NCBI GenBank assembly: GCA_016282215.1
Contig: JAEEKC010000189.1
Location: forward strand, 1 to 9,933
Reading direction: 5' to 3'
Length of the DNA: 9,933 nucleotides
Origin: Lachnospiraceae bacterium
GTDB lineage: Bacteria; Bacillota; Clostridia; Lachnospirales; Lachnospiraceae
A program made the translations under genes and the position numbers. Below the pieces are notes generated by a model. It saw nothing but the letters and a program-made list of their open reading frames with translations. It was not told the DNA's origin and searched no databases. This document shows positions 5,701 through 9,933 of the stretch, one piece after another. Every line of letters begins with the position of its first letter. The stretch's first letter is position 1.

Positions 5701-8700
5701 ACCTTCAAGGGCAAGGACGGCGACAGCCCGGCACAGGTAACAACTTCGGATTCTTACCAAGGCCAAAACGGAGGAAAAGCAGACTCGGAAGCCCTTTTTA
5801 TTTCCGGGGATACTTATGGTGATGATATTCAGTATGGCAGGATGGCGATTCACGGCGGTATCGTGAACATCATTGGCGGCAATGGCGGAAACGGTCAGTC
5901 AATCAAGGCGACCAGTTTTAAAACCTATACAACCGGATATGGCGGCAGTGGCGGTAACGGTCTTCGTATTTACAGCAGTAGATCCTTTTTCATCGATGGT
6001 CATGCCATCGTGACTGTTCGAGGTGGCAATGGTGGCAATGGCGGCGATGGTGACAGCGGCAGCCAGAGCGGAAGCCTTTCCGGCAGTGCTTACAATGTAA
6101 ACCGCGGAGGCTGGGCCGGATGCGGCATTAACGGCGCAGGTAATGGAGTGGTCCTCGGAAGCACTACCGCCAGACTTACTGTCATTGGCGGCGTTCAAGG
6201 ACGACAGGGCAAGGGGTACGGTGATCATCCTGAAATTTGGAAGGAGGTCAACTCAGACACACTGACTGCGTATGACGGAATAGCGTTTGGTTATCAAGGC
6301 AATGGCGCAAGTGTTCCCGTTCGTCAACCTGTAACGACTGCTGACGAAACCGAATATATGCCGATGTTCGCAGCAGGCGCGGACAAGGAATCAGCAGAAA
6401 TTGTCGGGGAATATACCGATGAAATGTATGCCGAGGTATCAATGACCAGGAAATGGTATACCGTGACCTTCGATATGAATGGACATGGAACCAACGAACC
6501 TATATTGCAGAGAGTTGGAGCCGGAAAGTTTGCGACTCAGCCAAGTGATCCCATCGATGCCGAGTTCGAATTTTGCTATTGGCAGGATGAGAATGGGAAA
6601 GAATTTCAGTTTGATACAACGCATGTTACATCTGACTACACACTGAAGGCCGTGTGGGTGCAAACAGGACTGGGAGGTGTCACTGTAGAGGAGGCAGATC
6701 CAACTACCGGCAAGGCTGAAGTATCAAAGCCTGACGGCGAGCCCAGTGTAGGTGAGGAAGATAAGCCTAAGCTTGAAAGCATGATGAACAGTTTCGATTT
6801 TAAGGTTCCTGAGACAGATGAAGAAAGGCAGCTTCTTAATAGAGTAATTCAGAAAGCATTGGAAGATGTTGATAAGGTTACTAAGGACAATCAGAACAAG
6901 GCAGCACTTAAAGCATTGGTGACAGCCGGTCAAGTGACAACAAATAGTGATGGTACGATTCCTGAAGGAACCAAGATCGTGATAAAACGCGAGGTTTATA
7001 TTACGGTGATCCCGGTTAGTTTTGGTAATGGGAGCGGAATCAAATCAGTGCAGTTTAATACCATTCCAAACTATAGAGTGCTTGCCAGTGCCGGTGACAA
7101 TGATCCGATCATTGTATCAAGCGGTAATAATGTAAATGATATTGACTTACCGGTTGATTTCACTATGAATCTGCCCGATGACTTTGCGACTGCTGATTGT
7201 AACTATTTATCTATCAAGAATAACAAGGGCAATTATCCTGGAGAACTTGGCAAAATCGAGGATGGGCAGCGCAAAATGACCTGGCGTTCGATAGGTCTCG
7301 GTAGTAACGCTGGTGGGAACATAATACGAGCGAGAAGCACAGCATATGTGCCAATTGTTCAAGCGATAATCCCTAATGATGTAGACGGAACGATCGTCAA
7401 TTTGGCTTATGAACATTTTTCGTCTGGTGACTACGATAATCGACTGGCTGTGAATAATGTGAAGAATGGCGATACAATCTTGCTGCTGCAGCGGGGGACA
7501 CATTGGATTAAATCCGTTTCCGGCAAGCATTATACCATAAAGCTTTATGATGGTGTCAGTGCAGACGAAGTGGAGCTGATGGTAGACGAAGTCAAAGTAG
7601 AATTTGTAAATGGTGAAGTAAGCATCAAGCAAAAGAACCCGGCTGTCATCAAGGAAAATCCTGTGGCGAAAATACTGCTTTCTAATGGACAGGCTCAGGA
7701 ACTTGTAAGCGCAGGAACTGTCGAAGGCGGTACGATGAACTACGCAATTGGAACCGATAACACGACAGCACCGACTACGGGATGGAGTACATCTATTCCT
7801 ATCGGGACCGAAGTCGGAACCTACTATGTGTGGTACAAAGTACCGGGAGGTGACGATTATTATGATACGACACCACTCTGCGTAAGTGCGTCAATAGTAG
7901 CTCTTTCCACTTTGCAGACCGAGGCAAAGGGCGAGCTTGATACATTGCTTGGCAGTAAGAGCGAAAATGACTACGATGAAGATGAGTGGACAGCACTTAC
8001 TCAGGCGATCACGGATGGTAAGACAGCTATCGATAATGCAACTACGATCGATGAAGTGACTGAAGCAAAGAATGCAGCAGCGGATGCTGTCTCAAAGGCA
8101 AAGACCAAGGCAATGAAGGCAGCGGAGAAGGAAGCAGCCGATACGGCGGCAGCAAATGCTGTAATGGAAACGATCAGTGCGTTGCCTGCAAGTAACAGTG
8201 TAACTGCAGAAGATTCGGATGCTGTTATATCAGCCAGAAAAGCGTATGACGGTTTAACCAGTGACCAGAAAGAGAAGGTTAAAGAAGACATGCTTCAGAA
8301 ACTGAAGGACGCTGAGCATAAAATTGCAATCCTGCAGATTATGAGTGCGATGTCTAAAGTAACCGACAGCAGTTTGTTGTATACCAGGAAAACGATCCAA
8401 CTGATCGATGTTTCGAAGATTGTGCTACCTGAGGGTTGTACCTTGTATTACGCAATTGGTGACAATGCAACCACGGCACCTGAATTTGATGGAACATCTC
8501 AGGAGAAAGACAAAAAGTGGACAGCATCCATCCCCGAAAAAACAGACACGGGAACCTATAATGTATGGTTCAAGGTTGTAGGAGATGAAAAATATGGTGA
8601 TATCACAGCCAATTGTGTAAAGGTTACAATTGCTAAGAAAGCAATAACCATTACTGCCGACAGTGCTAGTAAGGTATATGATGGCAAGGCCCTTACAAAG

Positions 8701-9903
8701 GATGCATATACGTATTCGGAAAATGATCTTCTTGAGGGCGACACCATTGTTTCGGTTACCATTACAGGTACACAGACCAAGGTGGGAAGCAGCGACAATG
8801 TGATCAGTAAGGTTGTGATCAAGAACAGTGCCGGTGAGGATGTGACCGATTGCTATGACATTACATTCAAGAAGGGCACTTTGACAGTGACCGATGCTGC
8901 AACCACAACGGAAACACATACTGCAGCAGATGGCACAACTACTGAAAAAACCGTTGTGAAGAATACGGACGGCTCTGTCACAGAAAAAGAAAAGGTAACC
9001 GCACCGAACGGCACCGTATCCGAGAAAACAACCACTACCGAAAAAGACGGTACGGTTAAGACACAGGAAACTGTTGTGAATACCGATGGCTCCAAGAAGG
9101 AGAGCACTTCCGAATTGAAGCCTAATGGCGATTACGAGAAAAAGACCGTAACCACTGACAAGGACGGCAAGACCAAGGAAGTTGTTCAGACAAAGTCAAC
9201 CGATGGAAAGGGCGTGGTAACCGAAACCAAGGATACGGTAAAGAATGACGGAACGTCCACTGAGCAGAAGAAGGTGACTCAGCCGGATGGCGACTATACA
9301 GCCAAAACAGTATCAAAAGATGTCAAAGGAAAGGTGACAAAGACCGTCACCGAAACAAAGTCCACAAATGATAAGACCGGAGCTGAAACCCTTCAGACCA
9401 AGACAGTAAAGGAAAGCGGTGCTGCTCAGAAGTCGAATGTCGTAGTAAATGCCAAGGGAAATATTACAAAGGCTACGGTAACGGAAACTGCAGCTGACGG
9501 AAAGAAAGCAACTGTTAACTTTAAGGCTGAGAAGAACGGTGATGTAGCAGTTAATAAAATTGATGGAACGAAATCGACTGTTACGATCCCGGATACAATT
9601 GTGGATGCGAATGGCAAGGTTCATAAGGTGACAAAGATTTCGGCCAAGATTCTTAAGGGTAAGAAAAAGGTTAAGAAACTTGTTGTTGGAGCAAATGTGA
9701 AAACATTTGAGAAAAACGCTCTTGCCGGATCATCGGTTAAGACACTGAAGCTTAACAGTGTTCCAAAATTCAAGAAGGGATCTCTGAAAACCGGTGGCAA
9801 ACTGACGATTATCGTTCACAGCGCAAAAGACAAGAAGCAAGTGAAAAAGCAGCTTAAGACAGCCGGCGCTCCGAAAGCAAAGATCAAGGTGAAAAAGAGT
9901 TAA
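2767..9903 (+). CDS. Giant multidomain secreted surface protein (beta modules, InlB repeat, LRR-like C-terminus)
   Basis: This is a complete 2378-residue protein, not assignable to a named gene. Residues 1-34 are a Sec signal peptide: a basic n-region, a hydrophobic core and a cut after VFA. Four glycine-rich beta modules (motifs NLIL.DG, AGIGG, IYGG) start near 37, 440, 605 and 895, and resemble right-handed beta-helix or carbohydrate-binding repeats of Lachnospiraceae surface proteins. Ig-like modules lie at 332-438 and 787-892. An InlB-type (Listeria-Bacteroides) repeat spans 1229-1297, ending in LKAVW. Residues 1298-1630 are unrecognised. Two related YAIG modules (about 1630-1713 and 1869-1957) flank an Ala/Lys-rich helical FIVAR-like stretch (1714-1857). 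An MBG-like domain follows (1959-2043), then a 13-residue repeat array (2059-2260) and a very basic LRR_5/BspA-like end (2261-2378). The likely role is adhesion or glycan binding outside the cell, by inference. No LPxTG, SLH or membrane tail is seen, so attachment, if any, may rest on the basic C-terminus. Confidence 0.93.
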   Translation: MKQKMKFGRKAMLFMLSLAFMLGMIPGKSLMVFAADAVPYQAWDESSGTVKAATPCMDYETISDQNAWGTAGQETWYVLKEDKTYSSRITVKGTVNLILCDGATLTAGGGIAVTAGNTLNIYGQSGGTGALVATGGNENAGIGGNGANGTVNIHGGTVTATGGKYAAGIGGGRKGNCGIICIYGGSINATGASGIGTGCDCSSDAGSKVIIYGGEITATGRTEPRTSYFVELGAAGIGHGGCDKYDIVKYPGPEVEVYGGKVIAYGPEVGIGGKVAAKEEVIYDTWGESARLFVAGGAVYGSDSPNPEEDPENIMRSPYSGRRFKYITILDHKHELTTNVEGATITSTCGNSDGLHPGELSGTLTINAPENLAWDGNEKPATVSGNDGIFFCEPKIVYSKKDDSTFSGVPIEEGTYTASVTINGVTASLDYTIGLPDVEAVSYRDGTTDKSTSKYLNVKADDTEWGNPYAERWFVVSSNVSLSNRVEITGTVNLILSDGKTLAANKGIEVSDGATLNVYAQSEGTGALVATGDSIAGIGGEGNINIYGGIITASGSEGISTGLTLADGMYLYGGGNSGATGPIILKDSNYIRTPFMVVNRTAHEAVSYQGESGSAETPIDYTVLSANWPGNTWSEGWYVVRGNVTLSGRVTLNGTVNLILSDGATLNAGKGITTTNATLNIFAQSKDTGILNATGESGAAAIGGGNGAAGGDVNIWGGTVYAVCEKGAVGIGAGSGNTSHGSLKVADAMSVACGFEAHPEKQPNSIVSEVNNDYAREQYMTVRNLSHTHKWSYSVEGATITATCSDTDNNHVGEKSVTLSIIAPSDLVKDGTEKPAILSEGYDTVAFPDDYTITYTKDGEAFSGIPTEVGKYVASITVEGKTANVSYSIVNLSDIPELSSTDTLWGTAGQETWYKVSQNVTINGEVRVAGDVNLILEDGKELTVNGRTRVGINFDGVKEPGTLSVYARSEDESTMGKLTFKGKDGDSPAQVTTSDSYQGQNGGKADSEALFISGDTYGDDIQYGRMAIHGGIVNIIGGNGGNGQSIKATSFKTYTTGYGGSGGNGLRIYSSRSFFIDGHAIVTVRGGNGGNGGDGDSGSQSGSLSGSAYNVNRGGWAGCGINGAGNGVVLGSTTARLTVIGGVQGRQGKGYGDHPEIWKEVNSDTLTAYDGIAFGYQGNGASVPVRQPVTTADETEYMPMFAAGADKESAEIVGEYTDEMYAEVSMTRKWYTVTFDMNGHGTNEPILQRVGAGKFATQPSDPIDAEFEFCYWQDENGKEFQFDTTHVTSDYTLKAVWVQTGLGGVTVEEADPTTGKAEVSKPDGEPSVGEEDKPKLESMMNSFDFKVPETDEERQLLNRVIQKALEDVDKVTKDNQNKAALKALVTAGQVTTNSDGTIPEGTKIVIKREVYITVIPVSFGNGSGIKSVQFNTIPNYRVLASAGDNDPIIVSSGNNVNDIDLPVDFTMNLPDDFATADCNYLSIKNNKGNYPGELGKIEDGQRKMTWRSIGLGSNAGGNIIRARSTAYVPIVQAIIPNDVDGTIVNLAYEHFSSGDYDNRLAVNNVKNGDTILLLQRGTHWIKSVSGKHYTIKLYDGVSADEVELMVDEVKVEFVNGEVSIKQKNPAVIKENPVAKILLSNGQAQELVSAGTVEGGTMNYAIGTDNTTAPTTGWSTSIPIGTEVGTYYVWYKVPGGDDYYDTTPLCVSASIVALSTLQTEAKGELDTLLGSKSENDYDEDEWTALTQAITDGKTAIDNATTIDEVTEAKNAAADAVSKAKTKAMKAAEKEAADTAAANAVMETISALPASNSVTAEDSDAVISARKAYDGLTSDQKEKVKEDMLQKLKDAEHKIAILQIMSAMSKVTDSSLLYTRKTIQLIDVSKIVLPEGCTLYYAIGDNATTAPEFDGTSQEKDKKWTASIPEKTDTGTYNVWFKVVGDEKYGDITANCVKVTIAKKAITITADSASKVYDGKALTKDAYTYSENDLLEGDTIVSVTITGTQTKVGSSDNVISKVVIKNSAGEDVTDCYDITFKKGTLTVTDAATTTETHTAADGTTTEKTVVKNTDGSVTEKEKVTAPNGTVSEKTTTTEKDGTVKTQETVVNTDGSKKESTSELKPNGDYEKKTVTTDKDGKTKEVVQTKSTDGKGVVTETKDTVKNDGTSTEQKKVTQPDGDYTAKTVSKDVKGKVTKTVTETKSTNDKTGAETLQTKTVKESGAAQKSNVVVNAKGNITKATVTETAADGKKATVNFKAEKNGDVAVNKIDGTKSTVTIPDTIVDANGKVHKVTKISAKILKGKKKVKKLVVGANVKTFEKNALAGSSVKTLKLNSVPKFKKGSLKTGGKLTIIVHSAKDKKQVKKQLKTAGAPKAKIKVKKS
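2875..6450 (+). repeat. Four diverged glycine-rich beta modules in the surface protein
   Basis: Module 1 begins at AVPY (residue 37), module 2 at AVSY (440) and module 3 at AVSY (605). Module 4 lacks that lead-in and begins near 895. Each has a Trp about 25 residues before NLIL (W68, W465, W628, W905). Modules 1 and 4 share the exact decapeptide WGTAGQETWY despite being farthest apart, and modules 2 and 3 share NLILSDG. The order suggests block duplication of module plus Ig-like unit followed by local conversion. Module 4 is the most extended, with very Gly-rich inserts at about 1038-1130. Confidence 0.8.
8941..9546 (+). repeat. Array of about fifteen 13-residue repeats
   Basis: Residues 2059-2260 break cleanly into units of 13 residues, such as TEKTVVKNTDGSV, TEKEKVTAPNGTV and SEKTTTTEKDGTV. 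The common pattern is xxKxVxxxxDGxV, with the D/N-G turn at positions 10-11. Twelve units are exactly 13 long, and three are 14, 15 or 17 long through small turn insertions. The composition is Thr/Lys/Glu/Asp-rich with no Cys or Trp. Alternating strand and turn suggests a beta-rich stalk or spacer between the ligand-binding modules and the basic C-terminal domain. The underlying DNA units have diverged, so the array is not a fresh expansion. Confidence 0.8.
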
Positions 9904-9933
9904 GCTGAAAGCACAAAAGAAACAGTAAACGAA

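Noticed and set aside
4432..5853. 473-codon minus-strand frame and other antisense frames inside the large gene
   Set aside because: They follow the codon bias and repeats of the real gene and lack ribosome sites and plausible protein composition.

Overview
The window looks like low-to-mid GC Firmicutes DNA, most probably a gut or rumen Clostridia of the Lachnospiraceae type. The grounds are strong GGAGG ribosome sites, a TTG-started integrase of a type common in that group, and a very large secreted protein built from glycine-rich beta modules, an InlB-type repeat and a basic C-terminal leucine-rich domain. The taxonomic call is inference from family resemblance, not from a marker gene.

Layout: (1) 60-181, a tRNA-Trp(CCA) gene with its own sigma-70-type promoter. 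(2) 261-1448, minus strand, a tyrosine recombinase whose 3' end lies 79 bp past the tRNA. This is the classic arrangement of an integrative element inserted at a tRNA 3' end. No second copy of the tRNA 3' end is visible, so the far end of any element lies outside the window. (3) 1449-2766, about 1.3 kb with no convincing gene but packed with structure: an A/T block, five copies of a 16-bp palindrome spaced at whole helical turns, a block of GC-rich hairpins, three related tandem hairpins of which the last is a good terminator, a 12-bp tandem duplication, a 9-bp inverted repeat, and then a promoter. (4) 2574-2766, a promoter and about 160-nt leader for the large gene, holding a (GAAA)6 tetranucleotide tract at the predicted transcription start and a strong 55-nt terminator hairpin before the ribosome site. 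(5) 2767-9903, one complete 2378-residue secreted surface protein.

The most interesting material is non-coding. The helically phased palindrome array resembles the binding platform of an unknown DNA-binding protein. The leader of the surface protein combines a slippage-prone repeat at +1 with a terminator that an alternative hairpin could block, suggesting switchable or conditional expression of a surface protein. Within the protein, four diverged beta modules, two modules sharing an HxH...C...H pattern, and a C-terminal array of fifteen roughly 13-residue units stand out. No anchoring motif (LPxTG, SLH, transmembrane tail) is visible.
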